From: Cyprinodon diabolis
Lineage: Eukaryota; Chordata; Actinopteri; Cyprinodontiformes; Cyprinodontidae
Direction of reading: 5' to 3'
DNA length: 64,000 nucleotides
Assembly: GCA_030533445.1 (NCBI GenBank)
Contig: CM060082.1
Location: 40,952,817-41,016,816, forward strand
Positions 11,921-22,724 of this stretch are shown piece after piece. Positions within the stretch are counted from its first letter, which is position 1, and each line of letters begins with the position of its first letter. Both the position numbers and the translations under genes were made by a program. The notes under the pieces were generated by a model that worked only from the letters and a program-made list of their open reading frames with translations, did not search any database and was not told where the DNA came from.

Positions 11921-12211
11921 CACTGGGAAAATGATCTAGAAATATTTAAAAATGTCTTAAATTAAGTGAATTTACACTTAATTTTAGTAGGTAAATGAGA
12001 TGATTTGCCAATGGAATGAGTATTTTTGCTCTTAAAATAAGATAATTAGATAATATGCACTTGAAATAAGAAAACGCAATTGCGTTATCTTATTTTAAAT
12101 GTAAATTGTGTTGTTCCATTGGCAAAATGTCTCTTTTACCCCCTCAATTCAAGAACAAATGCACTTATTTTAAGACAAAATGACTTATCTAGATTTTGAT
12201 TTTTTCTAGTG
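11921..12211. mobile_element. palindromic MITE, CACTG-AAAA family, copy 3
   Basis: Begins CACTGGGAAAATGATCTAG and ends near TTTTTTCTAGTG. Very similar to copies 2 and 5, including the central CGCAATTGCG palindrome. Non-coding. Confidence 0.8.
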
Positions 12212-12579
12212 TGGCAAACCAAACCAGAGAAGCAGCTACAATACCTATGATAACTTGATGCGATGCAGAGATCAACTGCTTAGGTGAGAGAACCTGTCAA
12301 CTGGACAGCTATTAGTTTTGACTCCTTTAATCTCATCTCAAGGAGAAGTGACCGGAATAAAACCAGTGTCGTTGACGTTTCCCACAGGCGACGGAGGGGA
12401 TAGTGCAAACATATAGAAGTAGGTGTTCTGGTCAGATACAAAATCAATTTTTCTTTTGACCATTCAAAGTATTTTGTTATATATATATCAGCTGTGCGGT
12501 TGCCATCAACACCTTTGTTTATAGATGTTGGAGATCGGCCTTTTTTCAGTGTAGTCCTGTTTCACTGACTGTGACTACA

Positions 12580-13262
12580 TGTATGTGCTCTCTTTGATCC
12601 TCTTACATGGGAGCTGGCTCAGAGCTCTTCCGAAACAAGTGGAGGAAGTAAGAGAAAGCGCACATTGGTCAGCAGAAAAAAAAAAAGAAAACAGCAGAAC
12701 TGTAAGTCTGCTCCCTGTCCTGGTTTACAGGATGGGGAGCGTGCCTATGGAGGACCAGCTAATTGAAAGCGAGACATACATTTATGTCATATTTAATTTT
12801 TATTGTTTTGTTTATAGATGTTGGAGATGGGCCTGTTTTTCCAGTGTAGTCCTGTTTCTCTGACTGTGATTAACTGGATGTGCTCTCTTCGTCCTCTGAC
12901 ATCGGAGCTGGCTCGGAGCTCTTCTGCCTGGCTGTGTGTTTCCTGGACGGGGCCGCCTTTTACAGTTGCTTTATGTATCTCTGCTTCTGTCTCCTTGATC
13001 CGCAGTTGGCCTCAGCAGATGGCCGCTCACACTGAGCCTGGTTCTGCTGGAGGTTTCTTCTTGTTAAAAGGGAGTTTTTCCTCTCTACTGTCGCTACAAA
13101 CATGCTTAGTGTGAGTGATTGCCTTTGAGTCAATGAGTCGATGCAATCAACTGGTTTTCTTAGACAGCAAACTTAAATAAATTTGACTGTATGATCTGGG
13201 TGAATTGCCTTGAGATGACACATGTTGTGAATTGGTGCTATAGAAATAAATTGAATTGAATT
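12580..13262 (+). repeat. non-LTR retrotransposon (L2/Maui-like LINE) 3' end, copy 1
   Basis: The unit recurs at 29806-30395 (same strand) and 19946-20410 (opposite strand). It includes a conserved stretch around GGTTCTGCTGGAGGTTTCTT and ends with the characteristic TTGAGATGACACATGTTGTG followed by GAATTGAATT repeats, the 3' tail style of L2-type LINEs in fishes. A second partial head of the same unit sits at about 12500-12630. No reverse transcriptase frame remains. The family name is from memory. Confidence 0.65.
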
Positions 13263-13958
13263 TTGTTTTGAAAAGACCCTGAACACACCACCCCATCAGT
13301 GAAACATAGTGGTAGCGGCATTATGCTGTGGGAATCCTTGTCTTTGAAAGGGACTACTCAGAGTTTAAAGACGACGGTGAATGATAAATGCAAACCTTTT
13401 ACAGAAGAAAATATGTGTTAGGCACAATAAGATACTTTGGCTTTCACCTTTCTAGCACAACAGTAACCTTAAACTTACTGAGCTAATGATTAAGATCAAA
13501 TGATATTCATAGGTAGAAATGGAGTAAAACTCCTGACATAAACCAATTTAAAAATCTGTAGATTGTTATGTTTACAGGATGTAATAGTGGTGTAAAGGTA
13601 AATCATTAAACCTACATATGTTATCTGTAGAAACTTGAGTCCTTAAAGGTTGTCTGCTCACCTTCAAAAACAAAGGCCACAAAAGTTATGTTTATAAAAA
13701 TATATTCATGTTGGCTGAATTTAGCTTGAACTATTTGTAAAGAAGATTTAACAAAGTTATCTTTGACATGAGGAGCTAATGAAGACAAACTCCTAAAGAC
13801 AAGCAAGCAGGGTTTTTGATAGGAATATTTCATAGTGTACACCTTGGTGTATCAAACACTATTTCCTGCATTTTGAGGTGGAATGCAGCTAACTTTCTGT
13901 CTTTGTTAACGACACTACTTTTGTCCTGATTATGTGTGCTTGACTAGAGGTAGACATC
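13263..13958. other. intergenic DNA, no gene seen
   Basis: The stretch after the LINE tail (about 13270-13400, with ACCACCCCATCAGTGAAACA) resembles the kind of sequence found inside old Tc1 copies, but I could not define an element. No gene. Confidence 0.35.
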
Positions 13959-14249
13959 CCTGCAAAAACAATCCAGAAATAAGTAAAAAAATTCTTAAAT
14001 TAAGTATATTTACCCTTAATTTGAGCAGGTAAATAAGATGATCTGCCAATGAAATGAGTATTTTTACTCTTAAAATAAGATAGTTAGATAATATTTACTT
14101 GAAATAAGACGATAAAATTGTTTTTTCTTATTTTAAAAGGAAATTGTCTTGTTCCATTGGCAAAGTGTCTTACTTACCTCCTCAATTCAAGGAAAAACGC
14201 ACTTATTTTAAGAAAAAATAACTTATTGAGATTTGTATTTTTTTCAGTG
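13959..14249. mobile_element. palindromic MITE, CACTG-AAAA family, copy 4
   Basis: Left end CCCTGCAAAAACAATCCAG, right end TTTTTTTCAGTG. It shares the internal inverted structure of the family but has more substitutions. Confidence 0.7.
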
Positions 14250-14939
14250 CATAAGGAAGACACAAGATCCTTTTTAGGTACAATACTATCTTTCAAAGCT
14301 TAATTCAGACAATCAGAAAGTGTGGTGATATGTTCACGAGCAGAAAAAGTGCCTGCTGCTTCCTTTTTGATGCTTGTACACAGGTCCCCAGAAGAGCGTC
14401 CAGTAATGTGTGTCCAGATGCGTATCATGCCTCTGCTGCTACTGTGTTCAATTGCAGAGAGCGGCTTTGCTGTATTTGCTGTGATCGGTGGTTGAAAAGT
14501 AGTTTTAATATGTTTTTATGCTAGATAGTCGACCTCAAAACATTGTCTGTGCAGTCAGTTCATCAAGATTATGATCCTGCCATAATAACGGCGGTGCGCT
14601 GTCACTGGGAATCCCCAGCAGCAGCAGCCTCAGGCCTGGTTGCCTCTTGGAGGTTTTCCCCTACTGTTGGTGGTGGCTGGAAATAGATGTTAGAGTTTTT
14701 CAGGTATGTGATACAAACTGCAGGCACCAGGATAATAAAAGTTTCGCTGGCAGGTTTTGACATTTTAAGTTAATTTAGACATTAATAAACTTTTTAAAGG
14801 AGAAAGTACTTTAAATATGAAATTATTAAGAACTGTTCAATAAATGATCAGTGTTTTTAATTCAGAGTAATTTCGTTTGATTGAGCTTTACTGGAGGCAT
14901 CCATGTTTGTCAAAGAACACTACTGCCACCTACTGGTTT

Positions 14940-15375
14940 GTGACGTCACGGTGCGGTATCGGCTGTTGATCAAGTCCCAGTGCGGTATCTGGTGTTTGTC
15001 ACAACGCGCTGTTATCCAAGTCATCTTGAAAGCTTTCTTCTTCCATATTACCTGTTTTTTCTCTGGCCAGAAGTTCGATGGCAAATCCTCCCTTTTCAAG
15101 TTGGCGATCCAATGACCAACCCGTCTGTGGAGGATCAGGAATCAGAAAGGTGGAATAGCATTTTTTTTTTTTCACTTTTACCCGATGTATTCCAGCATCC
15201 AGCTGCCATGCACGTGGGAATTGTCAGCTTAACTATAGCTCTTGCGAATTCCATTGTGAAGTCCTCTGGAAATATAAAATAATTGTTTTTGATTGCAGAA
15301 GTGTCTAGTAGTTCCCATTGATTTAGCTTGTAAAACGGGGAGAATGGCGCTAGGCTTACCGCACCGTGACGTCAC
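14940..15375. mobile_element. inverted-repeat element with TGACGTCACGGTGCGGTA ends
   Basis: The 18-bp sequence at 14941-14958 is repeated exactly in reverse complement at 15357-15374. The ends contain the CRE palindrome TGACGTCA. The interior has no intact protein. I could not settle the target duplication, so the exact limits are uncertain. Confidence 0.55.
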
Positions 15376-15511
15376 TGCCAGACTCAGTGGTTGTGACGAA
15401 GATTATTGTTTTTATTTTTTTAATGATAACGAATGTATTAGTTTTAGGTATAAATAATGACCCATTGATTATTCCTTGCTGAGCGGACTTTTCTTTTAAG
15501 GGGAGGGATCA

Positions 15512-16163
15512 CAGTGTTGCCAACTCAGTGACTTTGTCGCTATATTTAGCGACTTTTCAGACCCCTGCAGCAACTCTTTTTCAAAACAGCGACTAGCGAC
15601 AAATCTAGCGACTTTCCTGGTGTCTGCCGTGGGGTGCCTCCCGCGTCCCAACCCCGTTCTCCCGCTTCCGCAGGAGTCTCTCCCAGCGCTGCAGTCAGAG
15701 CCACAGCATGTTTACCCTCAGCTTCCAGACCGCAAATGAACCGCGCGCATGCGCTGGGATTGACGGCGCAGGTTGATCATGCTGAAGTCAGCTCCCTCAG
15801 TTGCTGAACCTGCCATAGAGAGCCTTGACCAACACGACGAGGACCCACTCAAGCACAGCCTGCATGTGTGGAGGGAAATCTTATTAGTTTAAAAAAAAAA
15901 TAACAATAATTACCATTATTTGCTCACATTGTCATTGATTCTTTGTAGCCTTTTTTGTTCCATTTAGATTGTTAATTGTTGTTGTTCAAAATGTTAATGT
16001 TTTACCATGATTTTTAAGCTCCTTAGTGGACCACAAGGGGAAAAAGAAAAGTAAAAAAATATATATATATTATGCAAATTAGGCAATGACGTCATTCAGC
16101 GACTTCTAGAGACATACAGCACAGCCAATAACTACTTTCCTCACAGAGGAGTTGGCAACACTG
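15512..16163. mobile_element. hAT MITE (CAGTGTTGCCAACTC family)
   Basis: Perfect 15-bp inverted ends, CAGTGTTGCCAACTC and its reverse complement, are flanked by AGGGATCA (15504-15511) and AGTGATCA (16164-16171), which match at 7 of 8 bases. The interior repeats the word AGCGACTT. At 652 bp it has no transposase frame. It is nested in the older MITE at 14465-16300. Confidence 0.8.
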
Positions 16164-16300
16164 AGTGATCATCGCGATCTGCATCAGCACTGCTGTGTCT
16201 GCCTCCCTGCCAGCTTCCAGATCAGTTTCTCTGATTGGTTGATGTGGCGCGTAAAGCAGCAAAAAGGAAATGTTTTCAACTCCAGCATCTGCTGCTTGTG

Positions 16301-18917
16301 AAATTTTTCATAATTTTAGCAAATTAGGGCGTACCAAAGCCATAAATCGCAAAAACGGAGTGTTCAATTTGTCATTTTTATAGTAAAGGGTTTGCAATGT
16401 ACACCCATTGGCATTCCTATCTAAAAGCCTGCTAGCAGGGGCAACCACAGCAATGGGTTGTTCTAAACAAAGCAATCATTCAGTATGCTGAATAAAAACA
16501 ACACATCACCCTCCTCTGATATATCTATTTCATTCCACTAGACAATTATATACAATTTGTGTTTGTCTACTACAGAAGTCTTAGTAATCTCTCAAGAGTT
16601 AAGGCAGAGCTTGCAGAATCAGATTTAGCCACAGGTGAGAGAATGTCTCTAAAAACAGCATAGTTGCCAACACTTTTCAGGCTGTCTGAGCTGTAAACTC
16701 CACTGACTGAAGTAACTCACCAATGGCTTTATTGGTGGGTGCAGTTGGTTCTTTGCACCCACACCCACTGTAAAAGAAAAACATGTTTATTTGATGGTTG
16801 AAGTGCAGGCTTTAGTGATCCTTGTTCTTGATGCCAGCTCATACCTCAGCATCCTTGCATTCCAGCACACTTCGCTCCAACTCTTCCCATTACCCACACA
16901 ACTAGCCGTTAGTGGTGATGGTGCAACAGCAGCTGCTGTGACACTCGTCTCCCATCCACGGAAACCTAAATTCACTCACAACACTGTGAGGACAATTCAT
17001 GGAACTTGGAGGGGAAGTCCTTTGAAATGAAAGTCTCCACTTGGCTCAGGTCTGTGTGGAGTCAGTGAGGGGAAGTGGAAGGAGTGGCGCGCCGATCAGC
17101 TGGCTCGATAAAACTACATCTGAAAGTCCTCCAGCTGATAAGGCCTCTACAGCAAACACAAGACTCTAACACTCTGTTCCTCCAAACTTTGACAGCCTGT
17201 CCTTGAATGCTGAAGCATACTTTAGTGAGGGACTTTAGCCAATATCACACTTCAAATACGTGCCAGGATCCTTCATGCCCCCCACCCCCTACCACCACCA
17301 GCTTCAGTTTCTTCCGCTTTAACATGTTTCCTCAAATTCCTCCCATGTTTCTGAAAACCTCAAGCCACGTCTCATATTCTTACAGACTCTGAAGGCACAT
17401 TATAGCAGCAGCAGCATAATCTCTGGCCAGTGGCTGAAAGTCTAGCTCTGTATGGGGAGATCCATCTGGCACTTCTCACCAGTTTTCTTAATAAATCAAA
17501 AATGGAGGTGGGTCACATGCAGACAACCTGAGTAGAGGTCATTGCTGGAGAGGTGGTGCAACACAGTTTTGTGAAGTCTTTGCAAAATGAAGTGCTCTAT
17601 CTCTGGAAGATGGTCACATAAAACCTTGACTTTATGTTTGGAAAGGGCTGGAGAAAAAAAAGGCTATTAACCTTAACAATGGCACAGGGTAACCTTTTTG
17701 GCAAGTTGCCACACTTTCTATCTGTCCCCGTAATAATCTCATAAAGAACTCCATAAACGGCTGAAATGGCAGCAGAGCATGTGGGAAACGGTATTGTATA
17801 TTTTCTAAACTACGAGAAGCTCCACAGCAGTGGCATCTAGCCTTCCGAATGAAGCCCAAAATCACCCTGCAGTCACATTTCATCCAGTTCCCCTGAGGTG
17901 ATGGTTTCTCCACCCGGAGCCTCTCTAACCGCCGCATTTCGTACACGCTCTGTTGCTCTACCAGCAGTCTGAGACACACTCATGGAAATAAACAAACTCC
18001 ACAAACCTCAAAGAGGGCTGCCTCTCTGTGAGCAGAGGAAAACAGATGACTGAGATACAGAGAAGGGCACGCTGAATTCAAAATTGAAATTTAAGTGAGA
18101 CGAGAGGAGACGGGGACAGCGAGTGAAGTTCAAAGCAATCCTCTCCTCTTTTTTTTTTTTTTTTTTTTTTTGAGCCATGGCCCCCGTGGCAAAGGGCGGA
18201 GTGGCAGCTGGAGGAGCAGAGGAGACAGTTAAAAGCCTATCCTCTCACCCTCCCATTGACCTCCCACTGAAATGAGCAAAAAAACAGCTGTGGGCAGCAC
18301 ACTCTCCACTTCTCAACGTTGTCCCAAGGGCCTCAACCGGACGTAGACAAACACACTCAGGCACTCTCTTAGGAAGGGAACCTGTAGATGCACTCGTAAC
18401 ACATGAACCCTGAGGTCATTTCTCTCTCCATTATCTCCCACACACGGATGACCTTCCCTACTACCATCAACTCTAATGTAATGGGATATTAACGCAGACC
18501 CTGCAAACTGCAGTTTTAAACCTTCTTTCTGTCGAGGGAGTTTAAGCAGATTGTCTCGTTTCACATATTTGAAATGGAAAACCAGCCAGTGGGTTTTTCA
18601 GAAGGGTTGATCCATTCAACAGACGTCACCACAGAGCTGGCCAACATCCAATAAACCAACAATCGGCTCTAAAGCTCCGTCGCAATAATACAATCTCCAG
18701 CTATTTCCTCTACTTGTTAGAGAACTTTTCTTATTTAAAGTATTCATCTTAATGGAATGTTTGAAGAAAAAAATGAAGGTTTTCCAACTAAATCTTTGTG
18801 TGCTTTAAAATGCTTTTACCATACATCACAAACAGAGGCAACCAGACATAAAGTTGTAGAGAAGTCATATTTAAATTTACATTTCTGGCTTAAACATGCA
18901 TATAAAGGTATTCTTTA
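16301..18917. other. intergenic DNA, no gene seen
   Basis: No host gene is recognised. A T homopolymer lies at about 18150-18171. Short frames (16791-17030, 17632-17979, 18313-18564) have no domain or splice continuation that I can see. Confidence 0.4.
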
Positions 18918-19244
18918 TCAGACAATATTGTCCCAAAAGTTAGAAAATTTCTTAAATGTCTTAAAATCTGTGGGGGATCTGAGAGAACTGGCAGTGTTGC
19001 GAGGCAAGGGCTCAAACATGTACGGCTGGAAGCCTTCTACACCAAACCAAGCTTCTGCCGCCCTGGCGTCCTCTTCCACAACATCTTCGTCCCCGCTTTC
19101 CTCCTCTAGATAAAAAATGGATGACGCAGGAGAGTCATCCACGTCCTCCAATACTAAACTCTCCTCCTCTTGCATGTTTCCGCTGTCCATAGCGTTCCTT
19201 GATAGTGTTGTTTCTAAAGGGCAGATTAGATTCTGCAAACGCAC
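18918..19244 (-). other. acidic open frame, possibly mobile-element derived
   Basis: 108 codons on the minus strand, rich in Glu/Asp (a run around EEESGDEDVVEED) followed by FQPYMFEPL. A short PYxFEP-type motif after an acidic stretch reminds me of repetitive fish proteins associated with transposons, but this is memory, not a search. The flanking 19440-19740 sequence is GC-rich with several AATCACAGC-like words. It could equally be chance or a lost host exon. Confidence 0.3.
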
Positions 19245-19945
19245 ACATCAAATGCCGCTTGCATCTGGTCGCGAACCAGTTTTGCTGGTATGCTTCTGCA
19301 CCGTCGGTCTGGAATTTTTAGGGACGCACAGCAGTTTCCCATCAAAGCACAAGGGGGAGCCTATTCGAGAACTCACGAGAACTTCGACGGATGGTCACGA
19401 GTTGTACTTCCGAACCTCCTCGATGAACCTTTCATCCTAGTTGTACATTGCAGTTGTTTATGGCTTTTTAAAAATGCCGCACCCCGGCACAAAATCGAGA
19501 AGGACGACCACACAGACAGCAGGAAAGGCGAACCAAGGACCAATCACAGCTGCTTTTTGTCTGCGCACCTCCGCTTGAGGTCTGCGCAGGTTTGTGACCG
19601 TCCGACAAGTAGTCGGTATTTTTTTGAAGTGTGCAGCGACGGTTGCAGAACCTCTGCGCGGGGGGCGTGGTCGCGCAAAGAGACATATTTGACGGTTGCA
19701 GAAGCTATGCATCAGAAGCATAAATTGGCCTCATGTCACCAATTTAGTGCTACTTGGTCACAACATAATTTCCCATAGGGAACCTACTTGCACTAAGTTT
19801 CTAACTGGTTACTAAGATGTTTCTGAGACACCCGCCACAACCAAACTTTCTTGCGAACCTTCCAGCACAACAATCCCGCCCCCTTGATATTCGACCAATC
19901 AAATTCACTTTATTCACTTGTGTAAAGTCAGGCACCATTTGGGAG

Positions 19946-20410
19946 AATTCAATTCAATTCTATTCAGTTTATTTCTATAGCGCCAAATTCACAACACATG
20001 TCATCTCAAGGCACTTTACAGTTCAACCAGATCATACAGTCAAATTGATACAAAGTTTTCTATCTAAGGAAAACCAGTTGATTGCATCGACTCATTGACT
20101 CAAATACAATCCCTCACACTAAGCATGCATGTAGCGACAGTGGAGAGGAAAAACTCCCTTTTAACAGGAAGAAACCTCCAGCAGAACCAGGCTCAGTGTG
20201 AGCGGCCATCTGCTGAGGCCCACTGGGGTTCAAGGAGACAGAAGCAGAGATACAGAAAGCAGCTGTAAAAGGCGGCCCCCGTTCAGAAAACACACAGCCA
20301 GGAAGACGAGCTCCCATGCCAGAGGACGAAGAGAGCACATCCAGCCAGTCACGGTCAGAGAAACAGGACTACACTGGAAAACAGGCCGATCTCCAGCATC
20401 TATAAACAAG
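19946..20410 (-). repeat. L2/Maui-like LINE 3' end, copy 2
   Basis: Reverse-complement copy of the unit at 12580-13262. It begins with the tail (AATTCAATTCAATTC, then AGGCACTTTACAG) and ends near the ATCTCCAGCATC head words. Open frames on either strand here are by-products of the repeat. Confidence 0.7.
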
Positions 20411-20679
20411 GACAAAAATTCAGAACTGCAACCGTTGGAACAGCCGCTTCCCTATGACTTTAAGCTCAGTTTTTCTAAAGAAGTTTACAAACCTATCAAG
20501 GAGTCTTTGTCAGTTAAGTCTGCTTTCGCTAGATCAATCTGTAATTGGACTCCTGATGTTTTTAAGCACCTGGAGGTCCATCTTCCTGAGCACGTTCCAA
20601 GTCAGATGCAACTCAAAGATCCACCCATCTTTCTCCTGGGTCCTTGGAGTCTTTTTGTTTTTTATTTACCATCTATCCA

Positions 20680-20775
20680 TCTTCTCCCGCCTCATCCGGT
20701 GCCTATCTCAGGCAGTCTAGGCGTGAAAGGCAGGATGCACCCTGGACAGCTCCGCAGTCCATCGCAGATTTTGTA
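20680..20775. repeat. short fragment of a common fish interspersed repeat
   Basis: Words such as GGCAGGATGCACCCTGGACA and GCAGTCCATCGCAG are typical of a very frequent fish repeat, recalled from memory. Only about 95 bp remains. Confidence 0.35.
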
Positions 20776-20866
20776 TTTACTAAGCTGTCCAGCGATGCTG
20801 AAACAATATTCACTCCAAATTTCTTTAGATTTAAAACTGTTTGTAAACTGTAGTTCCAAACTTTGA

Positions 20867-21630
20867 TATGTGATAGATTAGTTTAGAAAAAAGGTACATT
20901 TAGAAAAAGAAACAATAAAAATGTTAATTCACATATAAAATCTGACATAAAAAGCATTCAGGTACATTGAATATATAGCTTTTATCCTTAAAGAAAGCAA
21001 TTTGTTGGTAAGATTAAAGCAAATCAATGCAGACTTGCTGAAATGTCCTGATATCTCTCCTATGATGGCTTTGTCTCTATCTCCAGGACACAGGAGAGTC
21101 AAAGAATAGTTGAATGCATATATAAATGGCCTTTATAAGCTGTTCAGGCAGCATATGCTGACTTCACTTTTTGCTGCATTATGATAATTTATCCTTTAGA
21201 TACCAAAAGGCATCTGCTGTCAAGGTAAAAAGCATAACACTCTGACTAAATTCTGGCCTTTTCTTTTTTTATTACATTTTATATATATTTGTGTAATGTT
21301 AACGTTTCTATCCAGATTCCTGGCTTATTTTTCTTCCAGAAAAAGAAGGTGGTATGTGTGAACTGTTGCTTTGGACATTGGGATTAGACTTAACCCTGCC
21401 CAAAAGCCATAACACAGCAAACGTTAATGAAGGATAAGATTTACCTCAAGCTTACTGACTTTGGATGTTTTATTTGGATCATTTGTTCTCAAATTAAATT
21501 AGGAGAACAAGGAGTCATAGAAAAAGATTCCATGCATATGTTGTAGGTAACTTTGCTTTGGATCAGTTGGTAAAAATAATATCAGCTATCCAATAATTAA
21601 AAGTACCAGGATGCTAAAACCAAACAGTTT
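20867..21630. other. intergenic DNA, no gene seen
   Basis: AT-rich sequence with no recognisable gene or bounded element. Confidence 0.4.
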
Positions 21631-21632
21631 AT

Positions 21633-21810
21633 GGGGGAGTGGTGGCCTGGTGGTTAGGGCATAGAGCTTGGAACGCTGAGGTTCTGAGTTCCCGCAGCAG
21701 TGCGGGGTTTAAGGGTCTTGCTCAGAGACCCAGAGTGGCAGTCTGTGAGATTGGGGCTTGAACTCAGAACTCAAAGCTCTATACCCTAACCCCCAGGCCA
21801 CCTCTCCCCT
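21633..21810. repeat. inverted pair of tRNA-derived SINE heads
   Basis: The left part reads GGTGGCCTGGTGGTTAGGGC then GAGGTTCTGAGTTC, matching A-box and B-box words of a tRNA-derived SINE. After about 65 bp the same sequence returns in reverse complement (ending CCCTAACCCCCAGGCCACC), including the body GTCTTGCTCAGAGACCCAGA. The SINE at 61925-62142 shares this body, which supports the call. Confidence 0.65.
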
Positions 21811-21872
21811 CATGAGGTGAGCATTGATACATCCCGTCATGCAAAGGATTGTGGACAACCATAGAGCTCTTA

Positions 21873-22721
21873 TGCTACGTTCACACCGGACGCAGCAATA
21901 GCAGCAAAATCGCGTCTGCTGCTTAATTTTTGCTGCTTGTACCAGTTTAGTTCTGACGCGCGGCTGAAGCAGCTTTGCTGCTCTGGCTGCGCGGTGCCAA
22001 AGTGTGTCTGACACGCGTTGGGCGGAGCTACTCTATCCTTTCTTTGCCTTGCAGCTATATTTGCTGTGATCAGTGGGAATAAAGTAGTTTTAATATGTTT
22101 TTAAGTGGTAAAATCCACCTGAAAACTTAATCAGTGCAGTCAGTTCATCCAGATTACAATCCCACCTTCCAATATTATTTCTGTCGGAGCCGCTCAGACC
22201 CCCACATACCAGCGGTGCGCTGTTAGTAGGAATCCCATTCAACAGCAGCCTCTGGCCGGGTCGCCTCCTCGCGGTTCACCAGGGCAGCTGGAAGGTGTTT
22301 TTTATCAAAATAATCCAAACTGCAGACACCAGGATAATAAAAGCGAACATATTCTGTCGGCAGGTTTCAGCATTTTAAGTTAATTTAGGCGTTAATAAAC
22401 TGTTTCAGAGGAGCGATCACAGCGCTCTGTATCATCAGCGATGTTTCTCTCTCTGCCAGCTCCCAGATCAGCTTCTCTGATTGGTTGATGCGGCGCCTCG
22501 AGCAGCAAAAGTAAATTTTTTCCATCTCGAGCAGCAGCGCGTTTGCGGCGCGTCAGATGCTTGAGCACTCCGGCCGCGCTGCTTCAGCTGCTCAGACACG
22601 CTGCGCCTGCTGCTCAAAACGTGCCGCGGGACATTTTGCTGCGCCTTGATGCGCGTCAACCATTGACTTTGCTAAACTTGCTGCTTCTGCCGCGCCAGCT
22701 GCGTCCGGTGTGAACGCAGCA
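21873..22721. mobile_element. PIF/Harbinger-like MITE (GTTCACACCGGACGC ends)
   Basis: The termini TGCTACGTTCACACCGGACG (left) and the reverse complement of CGTCCGGTGTGAACGCAGCA (right) are inverted repeats with one mismatch. A 3-bp TTA sits on both sides (21870-21872 and 22722-22724), the target size and type of PIF/Harbinger elements. Subterminal parts are full of GCAGC/GCGCC words. At 849 bp it has no transposase. Confidence 0.75.
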
Positions 22722-22724
22722 TTA

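Larger units (their letters stand above)
14465..16300. mobile_element. diverged copy of the GTTCACACCGGACGC MITE family, interrupted by two insertions
   Basis: Blocks at about 14465-14790 and 16165-16290 line up with the interior of the complete element at 21873-22721 (shared phrases TTTGCTGTGATC, CAGTGCAGTCAGTTCATC, CTCTGATTGGTTGATG). Between the blocks lie an inverted-repeat segment (14940-15375) and a hAT MITE (15512-16163). The outer terminal repeats of this copy are not recognisable. Confidence 0.6.

Noticed and set aside
14941..14948. TGACGTCA as a CREB enhancer
   Set aside because: It is part of a transposon terminal repeat far from any promoter.
19290..19778. 162-codon plus-strand open frame
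   Set aside because: No recognisable domain, no splice context, and overlaps other frames in a GC-richer patch.
20198..20866. 222-codon plus-strand open frame
   Set aside because: Antisense to a LINE tail and then a common repeat; no domain.
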